NCBI RefSeq assembly: GCF_002008365.1 | Contig: NZ_MRDL01000037.1 | Span: forward strand, 62,001-126,000 | Direction of reading: 5' to 3' | Source: Rhizobium leguminosarum bv. viciae USDA 2370 | GTDB lineage: Bacteria > Pseudomonadota > Alphaproteobacteria > Rhizobiales > Rhizobiaceae | Length of the DNA stretch: 64,000 bases | Shown here: positions 27,014-36,383 of the stretch, in pieces | Position numbering within the stretch: position 1 is the stretch's first letter | Layout: each line of letters begins with the position of its first letter | Made by a program: the position numbers and the translations under genes | The notes under the pieces: model-generated | The model's input: only the letters and a program-made list of their open reading frames with translations | Told to the model about the DNA's origin: nothing | The model's database searches: none

Positions 27014-28153
27014 ATGAGAATTGAACGGAAATTCCAGATCGCGGCTTATGTGCTTTTCATCGCGGTGATCTTTGCAGCCCCCGTTTTCGGCGACGAATTC
27101 TGGCTGAATCGCATTTCGAAATACCTGGTCTACGGAATGCTGGGCGTCGCCATCGCGCTCACATGGGGATATGCCGGTATTCTCAATCTCGGCCAGGGAC
27201 TGTTTTTCGGCCTGGGCGCCTACATGCTGGCCATGTCGTTGAAGCTGTCGAGCCTGACCAGTCTCCAACAGGGTTCCGACAAGCCGGTTCCGGATTTCAT
27301 GCTCTGGAATGCCGAGCCCGGCGCGCCGACGGAACTTTGCTGCATCAACAAGGGCTCATTCCTCTGGCTTCCCTTTCAAAGCCAGTCGGTGGGTCTTGTG
27401 CTCGGCATCGCGCTTCCGGTGGTGATTGCCGGCGCACTCGGTATGCTGGTTTTCCGCAAGCGCATTTCCGGCGTTTTCGTCTCGATCATCACGCTGGCGC
27501 TCGTTCTGCTCGTCCGCCTCGTCATGGTCGATGCGCAGCCGGTGACGAACGGCTTCAACGGCCTGACGGATCTCGGCTGGCTCACGATCGGCGGCGTCGA
27601 ATTCGATCCCTACAGCCGGGCGACCTATTATCTATGCGCCGTAAGCCTGTCGCTGACACTCATCTGTGCGCGTCTTATCGTGGAAACCAGAGCGGGCATG
27701 ATCCTGCAGGCGATCCGCGATGACCAGGTGCGCGCCCGGTATCTCGGCTTCGACGTCTCGCTCTACCAGGTCTTCTTCTTTGTCATTTCGGCAGGGATCG
27801 CCGGCGTTGCCGGCATGCTCTACGTCGTCGTCGCGGAGTTTGCCTCTCCGACCTTCATGGATCTGTCCTTCTCCGTGACGATGGTCGTCTGGGCTGCCGT
27901 CGGCGGCCGCTCGTCTCTGCTTGGCGCCTGCATCGGCGCAATTCTGATCAACATGATCGAAGCGGAGGTCAGCGAGACCGAGGCGCTGGTCGAGGCGTGG
28001 AAAGCGATCATCGGTCTGATCTTCGTGCTGGTCGTTCTGTTCATGCCGCGCGGCCTTGGCGGCGTCGCGCATGACGTGCTGCGGTGGTTCGTCCGCCGGC
28101 GCAAACCAGCTGAGGCCCTTCCGGCCCTGCCGCGGCAAAGCGAGGCATTGTGA
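27014..28153 (+). CDS. Branched-chain/urea-type ABC permease (LivM/UrtC)
   Basis: A 379-residue inner-membrane permease. Features of the UrtC/LivM group are WGYAGILNLGQGLFFGLGAY, SVTMVVWAAVGGRSSLLGA and the C-terminal LVVLFMPRGLGG. A periplasmic loop of about 50 residues between early helices includes a Cys-Cys pair (ELCCINKG), unusual for this family but typical of some amide-type versions. Start at the ATG 27014, directly after the LivH-type gene. Confidence 0.93.
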   Translation: MRIERKFQIAAYVLFIAVIFAAPVFGDEFWLNRISKYLVYGMLGVAIALTWGYAGILNLGQGLFFGLGAYMLAMSLKLSSLTSLQQGSDKPVPDFMLWNAEPGAPTELCCINKGSFLWLPFQSQSVGLVLGIALPVVIAGALGMLVFRKRISGVFVSIITLALVLLVRLVMVDAQPVTNGFNGLTDLGWLTIGGVEFDPYSRATYYLCAVSLSLTLICARLIVETRAGMILQAIRDDQVRARYLGFDVSLYQVFFFVISAGIAGVAGMLYVVVAEFASPTFMDLSFSVTMVVWAAVGGRSSLLGACIGAILINMIEAEVSETEALVEAWKAIIGLIFVLVVLFMPRGLGGVAHDVLRWFVRRRKPAEALPALPRQSEAL

Positions 28154-28154
28154 T

Positions 28155-28904
28155 ATGAGTGCCATTGCATTGACCATCGACGGTCTCGGCGTCGATTTCG
28201 GCGGTTTCCGCGCCGTCAACAATGTCAGCATCACCGTCTTCGACGGCGAGTTACGTGTGCTGCTTGGCGCAAACGGCGCCGGTAAGACGACCTTGATGGA
28301 TCTGGTGAGCGGCAAGACGCGCAGCACCCAGGGCAGGGTCTTCGTCTACGACACCGACATCACCAACTGGCCCGAACACCGCATCGCACGCGCCGGCATA
28401 GGCCGGAAATTCCAGATCCCCAGCGTCTTTCGGGACCTTACCGTGCGACAGAATCTGGAGGTCGCCAATTGCCGCAATCCTTCGGTACTCGCCAATCTTC
28501 GGTTCGGCTTTTCGCGTGCAGAGGCGAACCGCGTCGACGACGTCATTGCCCTCATCGGCCTCGATGCCGAACACGATGTGATGGCCGCCTATCTCAGCCA
28601 TGGCCAGACGCAGTGGCTGGAGCTCGGCATGCTCATCGTCCAGGATCCCAAGGTGGTTCTGCTTGACGAGCCGACAGCCGGGATGACCCAGGCCGAAACC
28701 CGCAAGACCGCCGAGATCATCAACAATCTCAAAGGCCGCCATACGATCCTCGTCGTCGAACACGACATGGGATTCGTCCGCGAGATCGCCGAACGCATCA
28801 CCGTTCTCCATCTCGGAGAGGTTCTGGCGGAGGGAAGCGTCGAAGATATCGAACGCAATCCGAAAGTCCGTGAAGCCTATCTCGGTTCGAAAGGAATATC
28901 CTGA
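28155..28904 (+). CDS. ABC ATPase (LivG/UrtD)
   Basis: A 249-residue ATPase. Walker A is GANGAGKTT, Walker B is VVLLDEPTAGM and the H-loop is LVVEHDMGFVREIA. The signature region reads AYLSHGQTQWLELGM, the divergent form usual for UrtD-type subunits. It overlaps the next ATPase gene by one base (TGATG). Confidence 0.93.
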   Translation: MSAIALTIDGLGVDFGGFRAVNNVSITVFDGELRVLLGANGAGKTTLMDLVSGKTRSTQGRVFVYDTDITNWPEHRIARAGIGRKFQIPSVFRDLTVRQNLEVANCRNPSVLANLRFGFSRAEANRVDDVIALIGLDAEHDVMAAYLSHGQTQWLELGMLIVQDPKVVLLDEPTAGMTQAETRKTAEIINNLKGRHTILVVEHDMGFVREIAERITVLHLGEVLAEGSVEDIERNPKVREAYLGSKGIS

Positions 28905-29599
28905 TGCTGTCGTTGAAAGACGTGCACAGCTATTACGGCCGCAGCCATGTCCTGCACGGCGTCACCCTCGATGTTCCGGCCGGCAAGGTGACGAGCATCC
29001 TCGGCCGCAACGGCACCGGCAAGACAACGCTGTTGAAAACCTTGATGGCATTGACCGACCGCATGACGGGCGAGATGCTTCTGCAGGGAAAGGACATGGC
29101 CGCATCCCCGACACATGAAAGGGCAAGGGCCGGCATCGCCTACGTCCCCCAGGGCAGAGAGATCATTCCCGATTTTACCATCCGCGAGAACATCCTGATG
29201 GGCGCCTTTGCCCGCACCGATGGCAAACGCGAGATTCCAGCGCTGGTGCCAGAGCTTTTTCCATACCTGATGGCCAATCTCGATCGGCCGGGTGGCGTGC
29301 TTTCGGGCGGCCAGCAGCAGCAGCTCGCCATCGCCCGCGCGCTGGCCGCAGATCCGAAAGTGCTGCTTCTCGATGAACCTAACGAAGGCATCCAGCCCTC
29401 CATCGTCGAGGAGATTGAAAAGATCATCATCCGGCTCAATCGCGAAATCGGCATGACGATCATCCTCGTCGAGCAAAACGTCGCATTTGCGCGGCACGCG
29501 TCTCACCGGTTCGCGATGCTTGAGAAGGGGCGCGTGGTCGCGGTCGGCGCCATCGATGCTCTCTCCGACGCGCTTGTTCACCGGCATATGGCTGTCTGA
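28904..29599 (+). CDS. ABC ATPase (LivF/UrtE)
   Basis: A 231-residue ATPase. Walker A is GRNGTGKTT, the signature LSGGQQQQLAIARAL, Walker B VLLLDEPNEGIQPSIVEEI and the H-loop VEQNVAFA. It completes the importer (binding protein, two permeases, two ATPases). The hydrolase gene follows after 39 bases. Confidence 0.93.
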   Translation: MLSLKDVHSYYGRSHVLHGVTLDVPAGKVTSILGRNGTGKTTLLKTLMALTDRMTGEMLLQGKDMAASPTHERARAGIAYVPQGREIIPDFTIRENILMGAFARTDGKREIPALVPELFPYLMANLDRPGGVLSGGQQQQLAIARALAADPKVLLLDEPNEGIQPSIVEEIEKIIIRLNREIGMTIILVEQNVAFARHASHRFAMLEKGRVVAVGAIDALSDALVHRHMAV

Positions 29600-29638
29600 A
29601 ACAGCCGGCTATCCTCCACAAAGACAATGGGAACGACA

Positions 29639-31378
29639 ATGACATCCACACAAAACTACACCGCCGCCACCATCCAGTTCGAACCCACCATGTTCGAGAA
29701 GGCGCGCAATATCAGCCGGCTGGCAGCCCTTTGCGAGGAGGCAGCGGAGGCAGGCGCGCGCCTGATCGTCACTCCCGAAATGGGAACGACCGGCTATTGC
29801 TGGTTCGACAGAGCCGAAGTGAAACCTTTCGTCGAGACTATCCCCGGACCGACCACGGATGTTTTCCAGGCCATTGCCAGCAAACACCGCTGCCATATCG
29901 TCGTCGGCATGCCGGAAGTCGACCCGGCGAGCGAACTCTACTACAATACCGCCGTGCTGATCGGCCCTGAGGGCGTCGTTGGCCGGCATCGCAAATCACA
30001 TCCCTATATTGCGGAGCCGAAATGGGCTGCCAACGGTGACATCGTCCACGAGGTATTCGAAACGGAAATCGGCCGGATCTCGATGCTGGTCTGCATGGAT
30101 CTGCACTTCTTCGAGACGGCGCGTCTGGAGGCGCTCGCGGGTGCCGACATCATCTGCCATATCTCCAACTGGCTGCAGGAGCGCACGCCGGCACCCTACT
30201 GGATCAATCGCGCCTTCGAAAACGCCTGCTATGTCATCGAGAGCAACCGTTGGGGACTCGAGAGAACCGTGCAGTTTTCCGGCGGAAGCTGCGTGATCGA
30301 TCCCGACGGCACGGTCGCCGCATCCATCGATACGGGCGACGGGATCGCCTATGGCACTATCGATCTCGCTCTTGCCCGCCGCCGCGAGGTCCTGTGCGAA
30401 CCGGTGTTTGAGTCCCGCCGGCCCGAACTCTACATGAACATGATGACCAACAGCTTCACCTGGAACCCGGGCGACTACTTCCGTCTCTATGGCTACCAGC
30501 CGATCCCGCGCGGACGCGCATCGCGTGCCGCAGTCGCCCAGTTCGCCCCCTCCTCCGTCGTCGCAGACAATCTCGCCCGCATCGCCCATCTGGCAGCCGA
30601 GGCGAAGGCAACAACAGCGCCGGACATTCTGGTTTTCCCGGAACTGTCGCTGACCGGACTGGAGGCGCCGCAAAGCCGGGCGGAGCTGCTCTCGGGCCCG
30701 ACGGTATCGGCCTTCGTTCGTCTGGCGATGAAGCTCGGTTTCTATCTTGTCGCCGGATTTGCCGAGGCGGATGGGGACAAGGTTTATAACAGTGCGGTTC
30801 TCGCTGGCCCCGAGGGGCTTGTGGGAAGCTACCGCAAGACGCATCTCGGCATTTCCGACATCTGGGCGACGGCCGGCGACGAATGGAAAGTCTACGATCT
30901 AGCGATCGGCCGCGTCGGTCTGGCGATCGGCCACGACGCGCTCTATCCGGAAGCCATCCGTTCGCTCGCGCTGTTGGGATGCGACGTGGTCGCTTGCCCA
31001 TCAGCCATAGCTGGCACTTTCACCGGCGGCCACAACGGCACGAAAATTCCGCATAACTATCCGATCCCCAAGGGCGCCGATCCCTACCACTGGCATGCGT
31101 TGCGCGTGCGCGGCGGCGAGAACAATGTCTATTTCGCCTTCGCCAATGTCCTGGATGCGGCGCGGGGATACCTGGGCAAGAGTGCGGTGTTCGGGCCGGA
31201 TTCCTTTGCCTTTCCGCGCCAGGAATCGGCAATCCTGGACGAGGACGGGATTGCGGCAGCAACCGTCGACACCACCAATCTCGAAACGCCGTATCCGACG
31301 AACATCGTGCGGCGAAAGGATCTTGTCGTCATGCGCCAGCCGCATCACTATCAGCCGCTCGTCAAATGGCATCAGTGA
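29639..31378 (+). CDS. Tandem-domain nitrilase-superfamily hydrolase, second domain without catalytic Cys
   Basis: A 579-residue protein made of two carbon-nitrogen hydrolase domains. Domain 1 (about 6-255) has the full triad Glu47 (VTPEMGTTG), Lys119 (RHRKSHPY) and Cys152 (SMLVCMDLHF). Domain 2 (about 295-575) keeps Glu335 (VFPELSLTG) and Lys400 (SYRKTHLG), but the nucleophile site reads LAIGHDALYPE, so Gly431 replaces Cys. Domain 1 should hydrolyse an amide or nitrile; domain 2 is probably structural or regulatory. The start at 29639 has GGGA upstream; an ATG at 29627 would add four residues. It follows the importer genes and AmiC/AmiR, replacing the AmiE amidase of Pseudomonas. Confidence 0.88.
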   Translation: MTSTQNYTAATIQFEPTMFEKARNISRLAALCEEAAEAGARLIVTPEMGTTGYCWFDRAEVKPFVETIPGPTTDVFQAIASKHRCHIVVGMPEVDPASELYYNTAVLIGPEGVVGRHRKSHPYIAEPKWAANGDIVHEVFETEIGRISMLVCMDLHFFETARLEALAGADIICHISNWLQERTPAPYWINRAFENACYVIESNRWGLERTVQFSGGSCVIDPDGTVAASIDTGDGIAYGTIDLALARRREVLCEPVFESRRPELYMNMMTNSFTWNPGDYFRLYGYQPIPRGRASRAAVAQFAPSSVVADNLARIAHLAAEAKATTAPDILVFPELSLTGLEAPQSRAELLSGPTVSAFVRLAMKLGFYLVAGFAEADGDKVYNSAVLAGPEGLVGSYRKTHLGISDIWATAGDEWKVYDLAIGRVGLAIGHDALYPEAIRSLALLGCDVVACPSAIAGTFTGGHNGTKIPHNYPIPKGADPYHWHALRVRGGENNVYFAFANVLDAARGYLGKSAVFGPDSFAFPRQESAILDEDGIAAATVDTTNLETPYPTNIVRRKDLVVMRQPHHYQPLVKWHQ

Positions 31379-31390
31379 GAGACCGGCAAG

Positions 31391-32548
31391 ATGTCCACAT
31401 TCACATTCGCGACCGTCCCGCAGATCATCGCGGGACCGGGTTGCATCACGAGGCTTTCGGAGCTGACGAAAACCCGGCTTGGACCGCGCGTCATGGTGAT
31501 TTCGGACGATGGGGTCGTCAAAGCGGGGCTCGTTCAGCCGGCCCTGACAAGCCTTGCGGACGGCGGCGCTGAAATATCGATCTTCACCGGTGTTGTCGCC
31601 GACCCGCCGGACGCCATCATTCATGCGGCTGTGGCGCAGGCGATCGGTTTCGGCGCCACGGGTGTACTTGGCATCGGCGGCGGCTCGTCGCTTGATGTCG
31701 CAAAACTTGTGGCTCTGCTCTGCAAAAGCGACGAAGCGCTCGATGATATCTATGGAGTGGGCAAAGTCAGCGGGCAGCGCTTGCCGCTGGTGCTTGTGCC
31801 CACAACGGCAGGCACCGGCTCCGAAGTCACACCGATTTCCATCGTCACCACGGGCGCATACGAGAAAAAAGGCGTCGTATCGCCAGTCCTGCTGCCGGAT
31901 GCGGCGCTTCTCGACGCGGAGTTGACCCTCGGCCTGCCTCCAGCCGTGACGGCTGCAACGGGGATTGACGCCATGGTGCACGCCATCGAGGCTTTCACCT
32001 CCGCGAGTGCAAACAACAATCCGGTTTCCCGTTCCCTTGCCAAGGAGGCCCTTCGGCTTCTCGGGGCGAATTTAGAGATCGCAGTGATGAGAGGAACCGA
32101 TCTGGCCGCCCGGCAGGCGATGCTGCTCGGCGCGATGCTGGCCGGTCAGGCCTTTGCCAATTCGCCGGTCGCTGCCGTCCATGCTCTCGCCTACCCGATC
32201 GGTGGCCGCTATCACGTTGCGCACGGCCTTTCCAACAGCCTGGTCCTTCCGCATGTCCTGCGCTTCAACGCGACGGTGTGCGGTGATGCCTATGCGGAAC
32301 TGGCACCTTGCCTTTTTCCTCATCTTGGGCCCGCCGGTCTGGCTGAGCGGCTTTCCGGTTTTGTCGAAGGATTGGCAATACTGCCTGTGCGCCTCAACCT
32401 GCCCGTACGCCTGCGCGATGTCGGAATTCCCAAGGACGGGCTTCCCCTGCTAGCGGAAAGTGCGATGGAACAGACCCGCTTGCTGGTCAACAATCCGCGC
32501 ACGGTGTCGCTGTGGGACGCCACTCAGATCTATGAGGCGGCTTGGTAA
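31391..32548 (+). CDS. Iron-dependent alcohol dehydrogenase
   Basis: A 385-residue group III alcohol dehydrogenase. The NAD-binding motif is GIGGGSSLDVAK (94-105), then VPTTAGTGSEVTP. Metal ligands are Asp193, His197, His264 and His278 (GIDAMVHAIEAF, AAVHALAYPIGG, HVAHG). It probably oxidises an alcohol or reduces an aldehyde or keto acid released from the imported amide or nitrile. It follows the nitrilase gene by 12 bases and is the last gene of this operon. Substrate unknown. Confidence 0.9.
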   Translation: MSTFTFATVPQIIAGPGCITRLSELTKTRLGPRVMVISDDGVVKAGLVQPALTSLADGGAEISIFTGVVADPPDAIIHAAVAQAIGFGATGVLGIGGGSSLDVAKLVALLCKSDEALDDIYGVGKVSGQRLPLVLVPTTAGTGSEVTPISIVTTGAYEKKGVVSPVLLPDAALLDAELTLGLPPAVTAATGIDAMVHAIEAFTSASANNNPVSRSLAKEALRLLGANLEIAVMRGTDLAARQAMLLGAMLAGQAFANSPVAAVHALAYPIGGRYHVAHGLSNSLVLPHVLRFNATVCGDAYAELAPCLFPHLGPAGLAERLSGFVEGLAILPVRLNLPVRLRDVGIPKDGLPLLAESAMEQTRLLVNNPRTVSLWDATQIYEAAW

Positions 32549-32761
32549 GAAGATGCCCTGCTGTCACGATCGCGCCATAGTTGAGGATACGGATCGGACG
32601 AAAAGATGTGGAGCAAATTTCCTATCGTCAGAAAAGCGCGGCTACGAAAAGCCGCCGTCCCACAATGTTTCACAAAGGGAGGCAGCGTTGCCCACTGCCG
32701 GTCTCGGCTCGAAAGCCGATCGACATGACCCGGACGTGCGGATACCGGGTCCCTAACGCAC

Positions 32762-33730
32762 TCATGTCAGAGGCATTGCCACGGGCCGCATCGGTGCGCC
32801 GGTTGCGCCGCGCAGCTTGATGCAGGCCCCGAAAAAGGCGAATTCGTAGAGTCTTTCGGCGGCCAGCTCCTCAAGAAAAGCCATCTCAAGGATTGGCACG
32901 CCTGCTTCCGCCAACAGGTAGGTATGGACGGGGAAGAAATTGAGCTCGTGTGCCGATGGCGTCTGCTCCAGCGTCAGATTGTCGGCGCCGATCATGAGCG
33001 CGCCGTGCTTGGCGATATACTCCGCACCCTCGCGGTTGAGGCCGGGCGTGTTTCGGGTGAAGGCCATATCCGGCCACAGGAGCATCTGGCCGGTGCGCAG
33101 CAGCACCACGTCGCCGGGCAGGATCTTCAATCCCTGCTTCTTCAGGCATCCCGCGATGTCGGCCTTGCCGATCGCATGGCTCGGCGGCAACGTGTCGACG
33201 CCATGCATGGCCGCGATATCGAGGAGAATGCCGCGCGCGAAAATCGGCGGATATTTTTCCGGGCCGCAAATATCCCAGGCGCGGCTGCCGAGGTGATCAC
33301 GCGCCGTGAAGCCATTGAATATCTCGCCGTTATAGCCGAAGTGGTTGAACGTATCGATATGCGTGCCACAATGGGTGTACATCGAAATACTGTCGCCGGA
33401 ATAGCCGACGAGTTCGTTCTGTTGGCGCGTCACGCCCATGGTGTTTGCGACGATCTCGCCCTGCGGCGTGTGGGTCATCCAGATCTGATAGGGCTGGTCA
33501 CCGGCGCCGAACCAGCCGGGCATGCCGACGAAATGGTCGACCGAAAGGTCGAAGACTTTCGACGCATCGGTGCGGCCGATGATTGCGGAACGCGACTTGG
33601 CGTCGATCAGGTTCAGCATGCCGATCTCGTCGTCGCTGCCATAGGGGCTCTTCGTCACCTTATGGAATTCGGCATTGTAGGCGATGATCTTGCTCTTGGT
33701 CGCTTCGTCGACATAACACGCCATGCACAT
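32762..33730 (-). CDS. Cyclase-family metal-dependent hydrolase (PF04199, kynurenine-formamidase-like)
   Basis: A 322-residue protein with the cyclase/KynB-type metal motif: His120, His124, Asp126 and His130 in THCGTHIDTFNHF. Family members hydrolyse amide or lactam bonds (for example formylkynurenine, isatin). A second family segment is VHTYLLAEAGVPILE. It is the last gene of the long minus-strand imide/amide operon, 45 bases after the amidase, and converges with the alcohol dehydrogenase gene. It likely opens or trims a cyclic amide made in this pathway. Confidence 0.85.
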   Translation of the reverse strand: MCMACYVDEATKSKIIAYNAEFHKVTKSPYGSDDEIGMLNLIDAKSRSAIIGRTDASKVFDLSVDHFVGMPGWFGAGDQPYQIWMTHTPQGEIVANTMGVTRQQNELVGYSGDSISMYTHCGTHIDTFNHFGYNGEIFNGFTARDHLGSRAWDICGPEKYPPIFARGILLDIAAMHGVDTLPPSHAIGKADIAGCLKKQGLKILPGDVVLLRTGQMLLWPDMAFTRNTPGLNREGAEYIAKHGALMIGADNLTLEQTPSAHELNFFPVHTYLLAEAGVPILEMAFLEELAAERLYEFAFFGACIKLRGATGAPMRPVAMPLT

Positions 33731-33775
33731 TGCAAGTCTCCTTGTTGACCGTCGCAGCCGCCGCAGCCGCCACCT

Positions 33776-35149
33776 TCAGATCGTTTCGCCGCGAATGACC
33801 GGTTCGGCGACGAGCGCCATCGACAATAGCCGCTCGTCGCGGCGTGCCAGCCCCGATAGCAGGAAGCCAACCGGCATGCCGGCTTCACCCGTGCCGCAGG
33901 GGATCGACACCCCGCACCAGTCGAGAAAATTGCCGAGCAGCGTGTTGCGCAGTGTCTTGCCGTTGGTGGCGATGAAGAGCTGGTCGTCGGTCTTCAACGG
34001 CTCGAGCAGCGGTGCCACATGCGCGACAGTCGGGAAGGCAATCAGCCGGTCGCCGACCAGCCGGTCCACCGCCTCGATCAGCCGCGTGCGGGCAGAGAGA
34101 ATGTCGAGGTAGTGCGAAAGGGTGATCTTTTCACCGAAGCTGGTGCGCGAGACCACACGCGGGTCGATCAGTCCGGCATCCGGCCCGGTGATCCGCGCCC
34201 GGTGCAGCCAGTAGGCCTCCGCCGTTACCAGGGCTCCATGGCTTGCCATCAGATGCAGAATTTCCGCAAAGGCCGGGATTTCCAGTGGCGTGCAGATGAC
34301 GCCGGCGGCGGACAAACGCGCGACGGCCGCCTCAAAGGCCGCAACAACACCCGGCTCGGCCTCGTCGAAGACGACGTTGGTGGGAATGACGAGTTCGAGC
34401 CCGGCAAGCGGACGGTGGCTGGCCGTCGGGGCTGTCAACCCACGCATCGCCGCATCGACCCAGACGGCATCCTGTACCGAGCGGCAGAGCGGCCCGAGCG
34501 AATCCAGGCTGCCGGCAAGCGGAAAGACGCCCGTCATCGGATAACGCCCGCGCGTCGCCTTGTAGCCGACGATACCGTTCAGCGCCGCTGGAATACGCAC
34601 CGAGCCGCCCGTGTCGGAGCCGATCGAGACCGGCACGAGACCGGCTGCCACCGCAACACCCGAACCGGAGGACGAGCCGCCGGGAATGCGGGCGACATCA
34701 GTACCGCGGGGGTTTTTCGGCGTGCCGAAATGCGGATTGATGCCGAGGCCGGAGAAGGCGAACTCGCTCATGTTGACCCGGCCGGCTGCGACCATGCCGG
34801 CGCCAGCCAGCGCGGAGACGACGGCAGCGTCGACCGCAGCCGGTGCCTGATCACGAAGAAGCAGCCTCGACCCCGCCGCCGTGACACTGCCGGCAACATC
34901 GAAGAGATCCTTCCAGGCGACCGGAATGCCCTCGAGCAAGCCGCGCGAACGACCATCTTTCAGCCGCTTCGATGAAGCTTCGGCCTCCGCCATTGCCCGC
35001 TCACGCGTCAGCGAAATGAAGATCGCCTTGTCGTCATGGCTTTCTATCGCGGCAAAGACCTGTTCGGCCACAGCGACCGGATCGACGCTGCCAGCCTGGA
35101 TGAGGGCGGAGAGCTGGGCGATCGAGAGAGAGCCGTAAGGGTGTGCCAT
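33776..35149 (-). CDS. Amidase signature family hydrolase
   Basis: A 457-residue amidase with the Ser-cisSer-Lys triad: Lys80 (VAWKDLFDV), Ser159 (PGGSSSGSG) and Ser183 (SDTGGSVRIP); the 24-residue Ser-Ser spacing matches fatty-acid amide hydrolase. I chose the ATG at 35149 because the conserved N-terminus (LSIAQLSALIQ) starts just after it; the longer frame to 35287 overlaps the preceding gene. It probably cleaves the half-amide formed by an upstream ring-opening hydrolase, releasing ammonia. A role like allophanate hydrolase is an alternative. Confidence 0.9.
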   Translation of the reverse strand: MAHPYGSLSIAQLSALIQAGSVDPVAVAEQVFAAIESHDDKAIFISLTRERAMAEAEASSKRLKDGRSRGLLEGIPVAWKDLFDVAGSVTAAGSRLLLRDQAPAAVDAAVVSALAGAGMVAAGRVNMSEFAFSGLGINPHFGTPKNPRGTDVARIPGGSSSGSGVAVAAGLVPVSIGSDTGGSVRIPAALNGIVGYKATRGRYPMTGVFPLAGSLDSLGPLCRSVQDAVWVDAAMRGLTAPTASHRPLAGLELVIPTNVVFDEAEPGVVAAFEAAVARLSAAGVICTPLEIPAFAEILHLMASHGALVTAEAYWLHRARITGPDAGLIDPRVVSRTSFGEKITLSHYLDILSARTRLIEAVDRLVGDRLIAFPTVAHVAPLLEPLKTDDQLFIATNGKTLRNTLLGNFLDWCGVSIPCGTGEAGMPVGFLLSGLARRDERLLSMALVAEPVIRGETI

Positions 35150-35168
35150 TCTGTCTTTCCCGCTTTGC

Positions 35169-36383
35169 TCACGCCGCCACGAACTGCATCCAGCGGCGCA
35201 CCAGATAATTGTGTTCATCCATGGTCGTGTTCCACACGGCGATCGAATTGGCGCGCTGCCAATAGGAGCCGCCGCTGCGCACCGCACCGGCCTTGATGCG
35301 GAGGAGCCCGTCGGGCCCCGGCAGGTCCGTCGCAGCCGGCAGGCCCTCGTACCAATAGTCCCACTCGGCCGGTGTCATGTGCGGGCGCGAGCGTCCCGGC
35401 GTCGACATGTAATAGCCCTGCCGGGCCACCACCGCGCCGGGCCAGCCCGAAATCCACCAGTTGAGATAGTCGTAGGCCGCGTCGAGCATCCGGCCGGAGA
35501 GCCGTTTCGAAAGGCAGAGCCCGCCATGCCAGGCGCGATAACCCTCGGCGGGATTGGCGAGTTCGACTGGGAAGCCGCGCAGGTTCAGCTTGCTGATGCC
35601 AAGCGACCACATCGACTGGATCTGCGTGTCGCTCTTCGTCATCAGGTTCGCCGCGTCCTCGGCCGAACGCCAGAAGCCGCGGAAGAAGCCGGCCTTCTTG
35701 CGCTCTTCCAGAATATCCAGCAGCCGGTCGATTTCCTCGATGCTCATGTTGCCGAGATTGTCGAAGGTCATCAGCCCGGCCGACTGCGCCGCAAGTGCTG
35801 CGTCGAAGATGCCGATCGCCGGCTCGTTGACGAGTGCAGCGCGCCCGTGCCAGCGCGGATCGAGCAGTGCTGCCCAGGAGCTCATCTGGTTGGAATTTGC
35901 CGCATCCGTCCGGTAGGCGAAGCTGTCGAAATTATGGGTCGTCGGCAGCATCGAAATGCGCTGCGAGGGCGTTTCGGCAAGCGCCAGGTTCGGCTGCACG
36001 AAAAGCTTGGTCACCGGCGCATCGCCCTGCCCGATCCGCGCATTCGGCCCGATGCGGCCCGTTTTCGTCAGATCGGTGATCTCGTCCCAAAGCGTGATCC
36101 GCTCGATCTCGATCGGCTGCACGGCGCGCCAGTACCAGACGATGTCGAGGTTGTGGAAGCACTGGTCGTAGATGTCGTAGGTCATCGGCTCCAGCGCCGC
36201 CTTGTGCTGGGCGGTCATGAAGTCCTGATTGTCGAATTCGATATCCATGCCCAGATCGCGCTCGGCACCGAGCCGGAGTTCTTCCAGCAGCGAAATCGCC
36301 GTGCCGAGGATGCGCAGCTTGATCCGGCCCTCTGTATGGAGGGCGGGTGTCGGAAAGCTCTTCGGCGTCGGCATTTTTCTCAT
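35169..36383 (-). CDS. PotD-type solute-binding protein without signal peptide
   Basis: A 404-residue protein homologous over its length to the exported binding protein at 39908-41143 (compare MLPTTHNFDSFAYR with MVPSVFNFDSVGY, and QRANSIAVWNTTMDEHNYLV with the other's TRAANVAYWHQWPDEYDHLI). Its N-terminus MRKMPTPKSFPTPALHTEG has no hydrophobic segment or lipobox and moves straight into the first strand (KLRILGTAISLLEEL). The start overlaps the CobW stop (ATGA), leaving no room for a leader. Either it works in the cytoplasm as a sensor or ligand buffer, or it leaves the cell by another route. Being inside the operon and intact, it is not a casual remnant. Confidence 0.85.
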   Translation of the reverse strand: MRKMPTPKSFPTPALHTEGRIKLRILGTAISLLEELRLGAERDLGMDIEFDNQDFMTAQHKAALEPMTYDIYDQCFHNLDIVWYWRAVQPIEIERITLWDEITDLTKTGRIGPNARIGQGDAPVTKLFVQPNLALAETPSQRISMLPTTHNFDSFAYRTDAANSNQMSSWAALLDPRWHGRAALVNEPAIGIFDAALAAQSAGLMTFDNLGNMSIEEIDRLLDILEERKKAGFFRGFWRSAEDAANLMTKSDTQIQSMWSLGISKLNLRGFPVELANPAEGYRAWHGGLCLSKRLSGRMLDAAYDYLNWWISGWPGAVVARQGYYMSTPGRSRPHMTPAEWDYWYEGLPAATDLPGPDGLLRIKAGAVRSGGSYWQRANSIAVWNTTMDEHNYLVRRWMQFVAA

